This document shows positions 1 through 10,554 of a stretch of DNA of 64,000 nucleotides, one piece after another (positions within the stretch are counted from its first letter, which is position 1; each line of letters begins with the position of its first letter). The notes under the pieces are model-generated. The model made no database searches and was not told the origin of the DNA. It saw only the letters and a program-made list of their open reading frames with translations. The position numbers were made by a program, and so were the translations under genes. The stretch is from Gymnogyps californianus (lineage: Eukaryota; Chordata; Aves; Accipitriformes; Cathartidae), in NCBI RefSeq assembly GCF_018139145.2, contig NC_059477.1, positions 12,324,022 through 12,388,021 of the forward strand, given 5' to 3'.

Positions 1-3000
1 TGAAGAGATTTTTCCATATTAATATTTCAGTTCGAATCAAGCTTTATAAGATCACTTATCTTGCCTGTGTGAGTGATAAGGGGAGTTTTTTTCTTTGTTT
101 CTTTTTTATTTTGCTAAATTTGCAATTCAGTTTTTCTGCGTTTTGTAGAATTCAATATCAGAGCATTTGTGAGCTCTGAAATGGTTTTTACTTTTGCCTT
201 CCATTCAAATCAAGGGTTTCTAAGTATTTGGACCAATAGGTAATTTATTTTATTTTTTGTTTTATTTATAGTGGCTCCTAGGAAATAATTCAGTGTAAAT
301 TTTGGCCCACACTATGGACCCGGGGATTTACAAAACAAGAGACATCATTCTTCCTTTTGTTTTTCCTATCCTCCCCAAAATCACAAACCTTTGAGAAGTG
401 CTGTGTTCAAGTATGGTTCACTGAGCCTCATTGTATATAATATCTGGTCGTAAAAACACTTCTTGGCATCTTTGGACATCACACTTGCAGAGTATATACA
501 GGAAAAGTCCTGCTGTCTTTTGCCAGCAGCATAGCCTGAAGAGTTAATACATTTCAGTTTTTTATATCCCCAAATCTTGCTACTGAGTCTGACTGTACAT
601 CTGAGATTAGATGAAGAGAGGGTAACTGGTTAGAATTAGAGGATTCTTCCAAACCACAATGTAAACAGGTGTCTTAAGTCTGCCCAACACAGATATAATT
701 TTCCACTTTTATTGTGGATTTGTCTGTAAATCTCTGCATTTGGGAGTAAAACTCTCCTGGCCTTTTATTTGCAGAATGCTTCACTTTTGCTAATCCTGCT
801 GTAAACTACAGTGGGAGTTAGTATAGGCTATGGATTTTAACTACCAGCTTATTTGACCCCACTCAGAAAAGATATAGATAAACAGTGGTTAACAATGCTT
901 TCAATTTATGCACATTAGTACTCTTGCAGTGGCAAATCTCAGGAAAATAAGCTTACATAGATTAGTCATTAGCCTTTCATTTCCATGTCCTTAGAATATC
1001 TTCTAACCTGACATTAAGGAACAAGAGGTTTTGCAATAAAAGATTAAATATACTTCATCCCTGATGGAAAGTATTTTCAATCTTCTTAAAATCCTGTTCA
1101 ATTAATACCAGAGGAATTTAAGTTATTTTGAGGATTACATTTTGATCATAATTATATAGCATGGGTTTTTTTTTCTTTGAGATTACTTTTTCTAATGAAT
1201 TAAGAGAGATGGGCCAAATTTGCATGCATGAGAAACAACCAGACATAAATGTTTTTAGATCGATTTGAAAACTTGCTATCTAGCTACATGGAAGCTTGCA
1301 TTTGGAAGTGGTATCAAGGACTAGGCCAAAGTCTGCCTATAAATTTAGTTCCAGTATAAAAAGGATAGACTTTACAGGCTACCTGTTCTCTGCTCGCATC
1401 TACTACCACTTTAAGCCAGTGCAGAAGCTGTCAAAAATACTGCTGGGAAATACTGCCTTGACTTTTTTCATAGGAAACCAGCTTTCTTTGAAATGAGGCA
1501 GATGTGGGTATAGCTCTTTACAGTCTTTCCTTGGGTAGCCAGTCAGGCACAGGCGATCTAAAGATAGCAATGTGCTTCTAACACTGATACACTTTGGGTG
1601 CATCTGGTTTAGCATTTTTGTTTGGATCAAGGGTGCAATTTTGAAGCAAATCTCCTGATCATCCTAACTTACCTACTTGGTTCACATCACAGAGCAGTTT
1701 CTGAGTGTGCAAACTGACTTCTCAGTTGAAACTAAAAGAGACATTGTGCCACAGGAGTGCTGCTACTGTCCTCTATGTTCTATCCATGGGACTGGACGAG
1801 GGCTTTTCCCAAGTAACCCCCACCCAAAATGCCTATGGTATGGATGTCAGGCTCTCAGCACCAATGCTCTCCCTGTACAGATCCACTCCTGTTAGATTGG
1901 TTGATACTTTTCCTCACATCATTGTCAGGAGCCCCCCGAAAGAATTCAAATGAGTAGTCTTTTCTCCTGATGGTCGGGCTAGTGCATATCCCCTCAGTAG
2001 TCCAGGCTGCACATGATTAACTTGTTTATGACCAAACCTAGTTGAGCAATGCAGAATCTTTCAGAGCGCGCGTGTTAAGAGGAAGGTTGTGTGTCTGATT
2101 AACAGGCAGAAGAATAGCCTAAATTCCAGGCTTGGTATACTAACCAAATTTCCTCCGAAGTCTTTAACTGCAAAGTAGATACGAATATGACTACTGCTGA
2201 CGTTGCTAGCAATTTTCTTCTGAGGTGGCAAGATTAGAGACCATAACAGTACCTTTTTAATTGGGATATTACCAGAATGCTTTCTATCCTCAGTAAGAAG
2301 AATTCCTGGCTAATAGGTATCATTTAACACTAATGCTGCTTCCCCAGCAGCTGCACAGTTCATGGTAATCCAAATGTTCCCAAAAAATTGCATGTAAGCG
2401 CATGGGAACCATGGTGCCACGTATATTTCTAACACTGAATATAGCCATTGAGCTAGCAAGGATGTGAAAGGCTGTGACATAGTACGCTGGCATGAAATTG
2501 TACCTGTTGATAGGTAATTAGCAAAGAAAGGGGGAAATGGCATACACCTATTGGATCATACTGTTCATAGCAGTTAACAAGTAAGTTCACGTAGCCTGAA
2601 AGGTAGCAACAACTACAATTAGATTTCTATGCATGTGTCACAGCCAAAGAAATACTAAAAGCAATGATCAGAGGAGTTAAAAAGAGCTCTGTGAAAAAGA
2701 CAGTCATTGGTAAATGTTCTCATTAAGTGGAATTACCACCTACCTTAAACAAGAGCCATTATTATTAAGTATCATTAGACTTGAATAAGAATTCATCTTT
2801 AAGACTCCTGCAAATCCTCAAGACAATTTCTGTTATAATGTATACAACATGCCTTCTCTTCCCTCCCCCAAACTTAAGCAACTAGCAACTAAACATGGGG
2901 AACTTGAGAAAGCTTCACTAGTTGCACAAATGAATAAACTCTATGTTTTGCCTAGGTTGTAGCACCACTTCTGGGATTATCTGATGCTATCCATTAAAAA

Positions 3001-3420
3001 CCTTATTTTCAATTACTTGTTAACTTCCTGAACTTCAATCACTTTGGCCAAAAATTTGAAGATGGGTGTATGACTCATGTTGTGATTCTTTGTTTATATA
3101 AGGAAATGGATTCTTGTCAAACATCTACCCTTGAAAATCAGAATAGGAAAAAAATGGGTTTTAATTATTTACAAAAGCAAAACAACACATCACATTTTAC
3201 CATCCTCCCTTAGAAAAATTCTCATGTCACCTTCTTTTACAACTGATGCTAAATTCAGTAGGAGAATCACTTCGTTATCAGGGACGTGCTCTTTCCTGTC
3301 TACAAAATTTGGTTCAAATGTTGCTACCTGCTATACCTCTAAAAAATTTGTTTACAGAATCTCTGTATCTCAGATTTTACTCCCCTGTTCATGCCAGGCA
3401 TTACCTAACCCGGGCTCCAT
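1..3420. other. AT-rich non-coding stretch, no gene seen
   Basis: No frame combines convincing length, composition and splice signals. Short T runs and scattered open frames under 85 codons look like chance. If the CpG island to the right also promotes leftward transcription, this could be intron of that divergent transcript, but nothing here shows it. Confidence 0.6.
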
Positions 3421-3828
3421 TCAGTCTTCTCTGCAGCTATGGAGCAGTTGTGCTGTATCACGATCAAAGTCAACCAGCAGAGCCATGAGCAACGACCTCC
3501 CTCCTGCTTGCAATGACCCATCACTACGCCCAGGTTGGGGGTGAAGGACACTATGTTGGTCGAATGCACAGTGGTAATTACGAGCTGAGCCTGCAGGAGA
3601 GGGAGGAAATGGGTAAAGCAAGTCCATAGCAGGAGCAATGAAAGCAGTACTTCCAACAGTGGCAAAAAATGCCACAACCATTCTGGCAAGGGTGTCCAGT
3701 AGTCCTCTCAGGTCTCCTGTGTTGAGCAGCCCACGGCAGCTGGTGAGCAAAAGGTCGTAGCAGTAACTAGGAGGATCCAGGTAGGGGAAGGAGGGAGAAG
3801 AAGAGATGCTGAGTGCCAGAACACCTTG
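3421..3828 (-). other. Unrecognised open frame on the minus strand
   Basis: This minus-strand frame stays open for about 135 codons, from just after an in-frame TAG to a TGA at its left end. The first ATG is internal, at 3681. The conceptual translation is unusual for random AT-rich DNA: it begins with a Ser/Pro/Tyr stretch, then a Leu-rich segment and a hydrophobic stretch (MVVAFFATVG, then FIAPAMDLL), then a Pro-rich part. A pyrimidine-rich tract ending in CCTAG just inside the upstream end (3775-3815 on this strand) could serve as a splice acceptor. I recognise no family. It could be an exon of a divergent gene, a decayed mobile-element frame, or chance; the local sequence is richer in GC than its surroundings. 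Confidence 0.15.
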
Positions 3829-4698
3829 CTACAGCTCGGAGGACAAGGAGGTGGGTGACAGTAAAATGTCGTGTCTGGAGGAAGGTGAGAAGAACTGGGA
3901 TAGGGCTCAAGGTGAGGAAAGCAGTCTCATTCACAGGGATTATCCCATGCAGTGAGAGGAGCCACAGTCCTATAGCATTTTACATGATTGCAACGTTCGC
4001 ACCGAAGGATATTAGACTGCACTGGGACCACTAACCTTAATTCTGGTGTTTGCTAACTTTTGGGTGGCTCGTTGCAGTGCTATTGATCTTTTCATATGCA
4101 CTGATCTCCATATAGAAATCAATACATTCCACTCCAAGGGCTTGGGCCTGCCTCTATATAGTAAGCAGTGGCTGTAAAATAGGATTGAACATGACCTAAC
4201 TGAGGTCCTGATTTTACCCTTTCTCATACTTAATTGGCATATCTGTTTGGGCAAACAATACTGCTAAAATAAAGGATTATTCCGCGGAGCTAAGAACTGG
4301 CAGGAATCTTCCATAACCACAGTATTCTAATTATTAAAAACACTGGATTTGCCTGAAAGTACTATCAGACAGTGAAAAGAATTCATCAGTGACTTCTGCT
4401 GGAACAAGAACATCATTAAGATAGAGGCATATCACAGAAGTACTTCTTGCTAAGTTAGAGAAGACACAACATTTATACTACCTAGAAAATAAAATAAGAT
4501 GTATAAGTATAGTGAGGCTTTTTCAGCAAAGTAGGAGGCAAGACAAAACAAGATTTAACCACAAAATTAGGAGGCATTGAATCAAGTAGTGTAAATATTT
4601 TTAAAAATTTAACAACAATTGAAAACATACACAGTATATTTTAAATTAAAGATTATGACTTTTTGACCATATTTCCTTTATACTGACTTGAATTTGCT

Positions 4699-4713
4699 CC
4701 CCCCCCCCCCCCC
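4699..4713. repeat. C15 homopolymer
   Basis: Fifteen consecutive C on the plus strand, inside AT-rich DNA, followed by an AG. It is one of several long G/C runs in the window. Confidence 0.9.
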
Positions 4714-6803
4714 AGCCTAAACACTTAATAATAGTTTTATAAGCAAAATATGACTTGGGGTTGTCTGGCCAAAACCTGAGTGAAGCTTAGCAACAAGTAC
4801 ATCTTTGTATAAATAAATTATATCATTAATATGTTTTTTTGTTTTATGATACATGTTCAGGATATAACAGCACAAACAGACACAATAACCACTGAGACTT
4901 AAAAAAATCACTACTTTAAGAATTACCTAGCAATACATTTTCTCATCAATAGCTTTGCATAAGTCTCATCAATTCTACAATGAATTATGATTTGCTATCA
5001 TTGTGAATGCATACTTGAAGAAATGACAACTTGTTCCCTATTGCTCTTTCCCGGTCTTGCAAATTAGATGTTCCTGACACAGGAGAAGATGTCAGTTTTC
5101 ACACTTCATTAGCCATGGTCAATTGGTACAGGAGCACCACTTTCAGCTCCCAGCAGAACACTTGATTTTAAGAGCTTCCCAAAATGTACTATCTAGGTGG
5201 AAACTACTGGCTTATGTAAGCTATATTGCAGCACAGCTCCAAGATGACTGTATTTTCAGCTGTTTTATGATACAAAATACGCCCACTAAGGAACAATTGT
5301 GTGCCTTGAGGATGGAGTAAGTTGAGTGTACAAAAAACCACATTAAAATAGACACTGCAGGCACGTGCTGACTCGTGTTCAGGCAAACACAAATAGATTT
5401 TTTTCATCTATCATCTTGCCTTTCTTAGCTTGAGTGAATTCCTTGACTGTTCTTGAAAATCTGTTCCTATCTCAAGTAATTGTAGACAACACTGCAGGGT
5501 CTTTGTACAGTGGGTTGCACCAGATCATCTTAAAACTGAATATGGAAACCTGTTAAATACACTTATCACCAAGCAATCTTGATTTTTTTTACTTTCTATG
5601 CAAGCACTTTTAGTGTTAATCTTCCTTTTGTTAACTTTTTTTTATTAGATATTAAAAAGTATCAAAACCAATTGCTCTTTTCCTTCATAATTCATGGTTC
5701 TTCACATTTACAATCAGAAGCAGATAGATACAGATGCCTCAGAAGCATCCAGAGATACATAGTCAGAAATATAGTACTAAAAAATAGTCAACCTTTTATT
5801 CTCTTCTGGAGAGTTTAACTAAACTCTCTCTTAGCTGTACCATACATAATTCTAAAACCTCTGCATCTTGTGAACAAAACAAATATGATTTGTTTTGTGT
5901 TCCCTGTAGGCTTGATGTTTATGAAACTTAAAATCTGTAGGTTTCCTGTAGACCCTTTTCAGTTAAAGACTTCAGATGTCAAAGTTTGTATTTTAAGGTG
6001 AGAATTAAGTGACTTTAAACTTTTGATCTCAGAATACAAATGCATTTGACAACAAATATCTCTCTAATTCAAAATGTGTAAGACATATCGTAGAAAGGAT
6101 GAAGTTCTTTAATATGTTATATGCATCGGTCTGTTTGTGCAACATGCTACAGTTAGTTTCTGGTAGATGCAGGAGATTCCAGCTATGAGAGTACTTTGCT
6201 GTTCCCAAATAATTAAACTGGTGATTAAACTTTATATGATTTCACAGAATATATGAAAAAGTTGCAACATATTTCTACAAGAAGTAATAATTCCCTTTAA
6301 TAACAATGCATGGTAATTACCTTTTCCATTGTCTTTAAATTAGTCTTCTTAGGTCAGTCTCTGTGACAGTATGTGGATATGTAACCATAAGATTTTATTA
6401 GTAGTTTTTTTTTTTTTTTTCCCTCTTTGCTGCAGTGACTTGGTATCATGTTCTCTCTCTTGTACAATGCAGGCTGGGGTTGAGTCCTCCACTCCCTTAC
6501 CAGTCTTTTCTCTCCAGTATTTTTTAAGATAAATGTTTCTTCAATGTGAATATTTTGTATCCTCTTTTAGTGTTACTTATTTTGTGGCCTTTCTCACTGA
6601 AAAAAACCCAAAACAACTCTTGTGTACATGTATTATGACATATTTCTTACATCAAATTTAGATGGAAGCTCATGAAAAACAGTTCAGTGGTATTTAGATC
6701 TGTCCCTCAATTCCCATTTCTTTGTGTTCAACGTGATAAATGCCTCAGTAACCTTGACAGTTCTGTTTTTTTACATGGAATTATAAATATTATATATTGT
6801 GTG

Positions 6804-6819
6804 TATATATATATATATA
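6804..6819. repeat. Short TA dinucleotide repeat
   Basis: Eight TA units preceded by GTGTG and followed by an A-rich stretch. A minor microsatellite with no functional inference. Confidence 0.8.
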
Positions 6820-7475
6820 AAAATTTCCCATCCTTTAAGTGGCAATTATGTCCTGTAGCTAGGCATTTGTTAGTAGCTAATGACTGGCTGGGGTAAGGAG
6901 ATTACCTCTTACTCTTTGCTGCTTAATCTTTGACTGCCAGCAGGTGCCCAACACATTCATTAGGAAATTACTTTAGAAACCAGAGAGAAATGAAACTTTC
7001 CACTGAGTCTTACTGCCTTTAAAGCTGATAGCTGTAATTTTGAATAGTCTTACATCTCCAGTGACTATCAGCTTGCCCAGCCCTACCCCTCCTATTTTTC
7101 ATCTTTCTATATAATCTCTTTCTCAACTGTCTTTCCTGCTTTCACCCTTGCTGCAATCCCCTTTACCCCATCTTTCCTGAGGTCTTCATGTAGGTAATCT
7201 CATTATAACTAAATACCACCTGAAGAATTGCGAAGGACAGCACCACGCTCGCACTAACTCTTCGTGGCTGACCACGGCTCTTGGCTTGGCTGCCAAGGGA
7301 TAACCTTTCCCGGATGGCTCCTCTCCTCCGCCTCACGTTCAGACACCGCACCCGGGACCGCGCGGTACTTGGGGCCGGGGCCGCGGGAGCGGGGCGCAGG
7401 AGCCGGCCGCCGCTGTCCGCCGGCAGCGGCTGTTCCGCCGGCAGCGGCGGCCCCGGCCCGGCCGCGCCGCTCCGC

Positions 7476-7494
7476 GCCGCCAGGGGGCGGTGTT
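7476..7494 (+). promoter_or_regulatory. CTCF-like binding motif, plus orientation
   Basis: The sequence GCCGCCAGGGGGCGGTGTT matches the core CCxxxAGGGGGCG pattern of CTCF sites. It lies at the left part of the CpG island. The match is by eye only; GC-rich islands produce such motifs by chance. Confidence 0.35.
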
Positions 7495-8149
7495 GGCCCT
7501 GCAACGGCGGGCGCCGCGTGCTGGCGGCCCTTAGGGGCCCGAGGCTGCGAGAGGCACGGCGGGTGCGGGCCCCCGCCCCCGGGCCGGCGGCCGTGAGGGG
7601 AAGCGAGCTGAGGGGAGAAGGCGGCGAAGTCGCAGCCCCGCATGACTTGCCTTGTTTTGGGCTCATTTTCAAGCGACGGAGGGTCCCAACGTGAGTCTTT
7701 GCCGTCTTTTGCGAGACCCCCCTCACGCCCCGCACCCGCTCTGCTGGCCCGCCCTCAGCAACCGGGGCCTGAGCGCGGCGCTCCCCTGCACAACACCAGC
7801 CCTGCGGCTGGCGGTGCCAGCGCTCCCTCGCTAACCGCGCGCCGCCGACCTGGCAGCGTCCCTGCCTCTCCCCGGCCGCGCTCCTCACGCCAGTGCCTCC
7901 GCACGAACGCCGCAGCGACGCGGGCTGCGGGCTTGAAGGGGAGCTAGCCTAAATTCCCCTTCCTCACGCCCTGTTTTTACTCTGCCACGGGCACAGCCCA
8001 AACCTTCCTAAAATACGCGCGGGGAAGCATTCACGCGGCTGTCCCAGCACAGACGCACGCTCCCTGGGAACGGAACAGCCCTTATGCTCGGAGCTGCGGT
8101 GGGTGCGATCGGGTTTTATAGCTCCCCACGCACTCACTCACAGCCCTAC

Positions 8150-8226
8150 CTGCCGCTCGCCGCCGCGCACCGCCCAGAACGCCCATCCAGGCGTCCCGCG
8201 GACACGCCCTTCACCAAGTCTATTGG
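8150..8226 (-). other. Possible divergent first exon on the minus strand
   Basis: Read leftward, a CCAAT box in its functional orientation (8226-8222) is followed by GC-rich sequence with an ATG at 8186 and a donor CGGCAG|GTAGGG whose GT falls at 8149-8148. The ATG would open only 12 codons before the donor (MGVLGGARRRAAG), ending in phase 1. The ATG context has T at -3 and G at +4, so it is middling. I could not identify a downstream partner exon to the left. A divergent non-coding RNA is as likely as a gene. Confidence 0.2.
8222..8226 (-). promoter_or_regulatory. CCAAT box (ATTGG on plus strand)
   Basis: An ATTGG pentamer within the CpG island gives CCAAT on the minus strand. NF-Y sites work in both orientations, so it could serve transcription either way. 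It is about 450 bases upstream of the rightward ATG. Confidence 0.4.
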
Positions 8227-8342
8227 CCGCCGCGGCGCCCCCGGGGGGCCGCCGCAGCGCTGAGTGGCCCGTCGCCCCGTCCGTCAACGCCGCCTGTCAA
8301 AACACGCCCGGCTCCTGTCACAACAGAGCGGTGCCGCGGCGG

Positions 8343-8351
8343 CACTTCCTG
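8343..8351 (+). promoter_or_regulatory. ETS-family-like site
   Basis: CACTTCCTG carries the TTCC core in the context favoured by ETS factors and GABP. It lies in the likely promoter, about 320 bases upstream of the ATG, followed directly by an alternating CG tract (GCGCGCGCGC). Confidence 0.35.
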
Positions 8352-8540
8352 CGCGCGCGCCGCCCGCACGGCGCTTCCCCGCGGCCGCCCCGCCGGGTGC
8401 ACGGCCCCGCCGCCCCGCTTCCCCCGCCCCGCCACTTTGCGCCGTCCCCGCGGCGCGGAGCGCTGCCACCTTCCCCGTTCCTCCGGCACCGCGGGGGCTG
8501 CGGAGTCCCGCGCGGGCGCCCTCAGCTGCGGAGGACGGGG

Positions 8541-8585
8541 ATGGTCCCTCCGGGGAAAGTTGGCGCCGCCGCCGCCGCGCCGTGA
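8541..8585 (+). other. Possible upstream ORF in the 5' UTR
   Basis: An ATG at 8541 opens a 14-codon frame (MVPPGKVGAAAAAP) ending at a TGA 84 bases before the main ATG. If the transcript starts upstream of 8541, this short frame could reduce translation of the main one. Context is ggggATGG, with a purine at -3 and G at +4. Its presence in the mRNA is unproven. Confidence 0.3.
8558..8567 (+). promoter_or_regulatory. E2F-like site
   Basis: AGTTGGCGCC contains the TTGGCGCC core close to the E2F consensus. It lies about 100 bases before the ATG, where many cell-cycle genes carry E2F sites. It overlaps the possible upstream ORF, so it may be transcribed. Confidence 0.3.
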
Positions 8586-8669
8586 GGGGAGCGCCGCGGG
8601 ACGCCGTCCGTGAGCGTGTGTCCCCGCCCTCTCAGCGCCCCGGAGAAGTTGACACCGCTCGGCGGGGCG

Positions 8670-8942
8670 ATGGCAGAGGCTGCCGGCAGCAGACAGCAGC
8701 AGGCGGCGGGCCGTGCCCCTCCCGACGCCTCTCACCGTGCCGAGGAGGAGCCCGAGCCGGCTTCGCTGGACGCCCCGGCGGCGGCCGCGGGCAGGAGGCG
8801 GGAGCGCCGCAGCGGCGTCTCAGCCGTCGGTACCGCCGAGCGCTTCCCCGGCGGCAGCCTGGGGCCGGCGGCAGCACCCGACCCCGACGCCTGCCTGCTG
8901 GAGGCGGCCAAGGCCACCCCGCGGAGGAGCAGCATCATCAAG
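8670..8942 (+). CDS. First coding exon of an unrecognised gene (91 codons, partial)
   Basis: The ATG at 8670 sits in a strong Kozak context (gggcgATGG, G at -3 and +4) inside the CpG island and opens exactly 91 codons before a near-consensus donor (AAG|GTAAGG), leaving intron phase 0. The frame runs on for 138 more codons past the donor, but that part is Gly/Arg/Pro-rich as expected of GC-rich intron. The product starts MAEAAGSRQQQ and is low-complexity: Gln at residues 9-11, acidic at 25-29, Ala at 37-40, Arg-rich at 42-47. It ends KATPRRSSIIK (81-91). RRSS fits PKA or Aurora-type kinase sites, and SIIK resembles the PP1-docking SILK motif; KNL1 has a comparable RRxSSILK, but the rest does not match KNL1. 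No signal peptide or membrane segment is seen. I do not know the gene. The downstream exon is uncertain; the segment at 12137 is one in-phase candidate. Confidence 0.6.
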
Positions 8943-9450
8943 GTAAGGGCGGGCCGCTCCGGCCGGGAAGTTTCCGCGGGTCCCGCCGCCTCTGGGTTGC
9001 CCGGGCTGAAGCCGCCCTCTGGTGCGCCCCTGCCCGCGGGGCGGCTGGGGCTGGCAGGGGAGGGAGCCGGGCCGGGCGGAGGTGTGGGGCGAGCCCGCGG
9101 GGAGGGGCTGCCCGCACCCTCCGCGCAGGTGGAGCAGCCGCCCCGGGGGCGGCGCGGCGCGCAGCTGCCCTGCCTGCACCGAACAAGGGCGATGGGGCTG
9201 CGGCGCTGCCTCCCCGGAGGAGCCCTCCGTAGGAAGGTGCGTCCCCGGACCGAGCGGCTGCTGGAGGGGGTGTCCTTGCGGGGCCCGGCCGGCCGGTCCC
9301 GGAGGAGCGGGCTCCGGAGCTGGTCTGTGGTGGGGTGCCGCTCCTGCCGCCGCTGAGAGGTGTTGGGGTCCCGCCCGCACTCGTGCGTGCCCCGTGAATT
9401 TCGCAGCGGGGCAGCTTCGCACGGAGTCGTAAAGTTTTTGTGTAGCAGCT
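8943..9450 (+). other. GC-rich start of intron 1 with further in-frame donors
   Basis: After the first donor the CpG island continues. Two more donor-like sites, CGCAG|GTGGAG at 9128 and GGAAG|GTGCGT at 9236, both lie in phase 0 relative to the ATG at 8670, and the frame is open to 9356. They could give longer N-termini of 153 or 189 codons, but both match the donor consensus less well than 8942. Composition returns to AT-rich by about 9.45 kb. Confidence 0.4.
9011..9026 (-). promoter_or_regulatory. CTCF-like binding motif, minus orientation
   Basis: GCCGCCCTCTGGTGCG is, on the minus strand, CGCACCAGAGGGCGGC, close to the CTCF core CACCAGAGGGCGC. It lies in the GC-rich beginning of intron 1 and faces the plus-oriented site near 7.48 kb. 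Confidence 0.4.
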
Positions 9451-10489
9451 CGTATCTGTTCTTATTTAATATTTATGAAGTACCTGGAGGCAGAATAAAT
9501 AGCTTCTGCAGCGATGGTTTTCTTTGCTCTTGACTAGCAAAATATGCAGTGCCACAAATTAACAGAAGGCGTGTTTGGAGACTGAATGTAGTACAGATTG
9601 CTACGGAGCAGCACCGTGTGTTTAACACCCTTGATGTGAAATTAACAGGTCGGGCGTCATCTTAAAAGCCTCCGCCTTTGTTATAATCTGGTAAGGGAAA
9701 TGGCCTTATGATTATGTTTATCTCGGGTTTTTTCCCAGTTTAATTTTTAAGAATAAACTATGTGGTTTCGAATTAAGTGGTATCTCCTTGCAAGTACGTA
9801 GGCTAATCGCTAGTTTCTGGGGAGACGATGAATGAAGTCTCCTGGGCAAACTTAATCTAGCATATGGTCACACGTGATCCTCTTGTAGTGATTTGCACTT
9901 GGAAGGCATCGGGAGAACAGTGGAAAATGAGACTTCACTTTTGTAAATGTGTGAAGGCACTGGGCAGAGCTCTAGCAAGGCAAGAAGCAAAGAACACGTG
10001 CGTAGCTCTTAGAGCTTGGTATATTCATTCAGAGGAGGAATGGATAAACAAAATATTTGCTTTTTGCATTTTAAAGCTTTAACATTCAGAGGAGACCGAG
10101 GTAGTTAAGTGCAAAAGAGCCTCGAGGATCCTTTGGAAGTTCCACCTTGAAATATTAACCCATTAAGTCCAACAAAGCATTGAAGTGTGGTTTTAGCCTT
10201 CTAAAGGCACCAAGTGAATGTGATGGGAATGCTTCCAATCTGAAGTTACGTAAATGCATAAATGCTTTACTAAATCAGGACTAAAGTTCTGTAAGTGTTC
10301 TGGTATGGAAATGGTATTTTCTCCTGGAATTGTATGAAGGTTTCAAAAATGGAACATACACATTCTTGGATTTAAATTAAAGAACATACTGTTGTTTTTA
10401 CAGACTATACCAGTTCTATGTGGTAGATATGTTTTAATGTCACAAATGGTAGATAAGTTTTAATGACTGGGTAGTATTTTCACTACAGG
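9451..10489. other. AT-rich intron-like stretch, no gene seen
   Basis: Nothing supported beyond an imperfect short tandem duplication near its end. One possible exon-like segment (GTAAGG donor at 9690 after a weak acceptor) was not convincing. Confidence 0.55.
10421..10465. repeat. Imperfect tandem duplication, 26-base period
   Basis: The 19-base unit TGGTAGATATGTTTTAATG recurs 26 bases later with one difference (AGATAAG for AGATATG). Two copies only. Confidence 0.6.
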
Positions 10490-10554
10490 TTGATATTTAG
10501 CAATACTACTAAGAGTGATCATGATCTGTCTTCCAACTGGAGGAAATTCCTTGA

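Larger units (their letters stand above)
3829..7259. other. AT-rich non-coding stretch with simple repeats, no gene seen
   Basis: I see no supported gene. The stretch holds a C15 run, a T16 run at 6405-6420 and a short TA repeat at 6804-6819. From about 7.1 kb composition shifts towards the CpG island. Open frames here are short and poor in protein-like composition. Confidence 0.6.
7260..9450. promoter_or_regulatory. Large CpG island promoter
   Basis: About 2.2 kb of very GC-rich, CpG-dense sequence stands out sharply from AT-rich DNA on both sides. Such islands mark promoters of vertebrate genes. It contains exon 1 of the rightward gene, many GGGCGG-type boxes, an inverted CCAAT box (8222-8226), a TTTTATA stretch (8114-8120) whose role is unclear, and ETS-, E2F- and CTCF-like motifs. 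Its length, with potential first exons on both strands, suggests a bidirectional promoter, though only the rightward exon is reasonably supported. A possible non-coding donor (AAC|GTGAGT) lies at 7693. Confidence 0.85.

Noticed and set aside
7163..7888. 241-codon minus-strand frame at the left of the CpG island
   Set aside because: Compositionally biased translation, no good start context or splice structure, and explained by GC content.
8670..8942. Assignment of the first exon to KNL1 or another named kinetochore gene
   Set aside because: Only the short RRSSIIK motif resembles KNL1; the surrounding sequence and its position at residue 85 do not fit. No gene symbol is justified.
8103..9432. 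Many long overlapping open frames on both strands in the CpG island (up to 322 codons at 8264-9232)
   Set aside because: GC-rich DNA contains few stop codons, so long frames are expected in every phase. Their translations are Ala/Arg/Gly/Pro low-complexity. Only the frame from ATG 8670 has both a strong start context and a strong donor.
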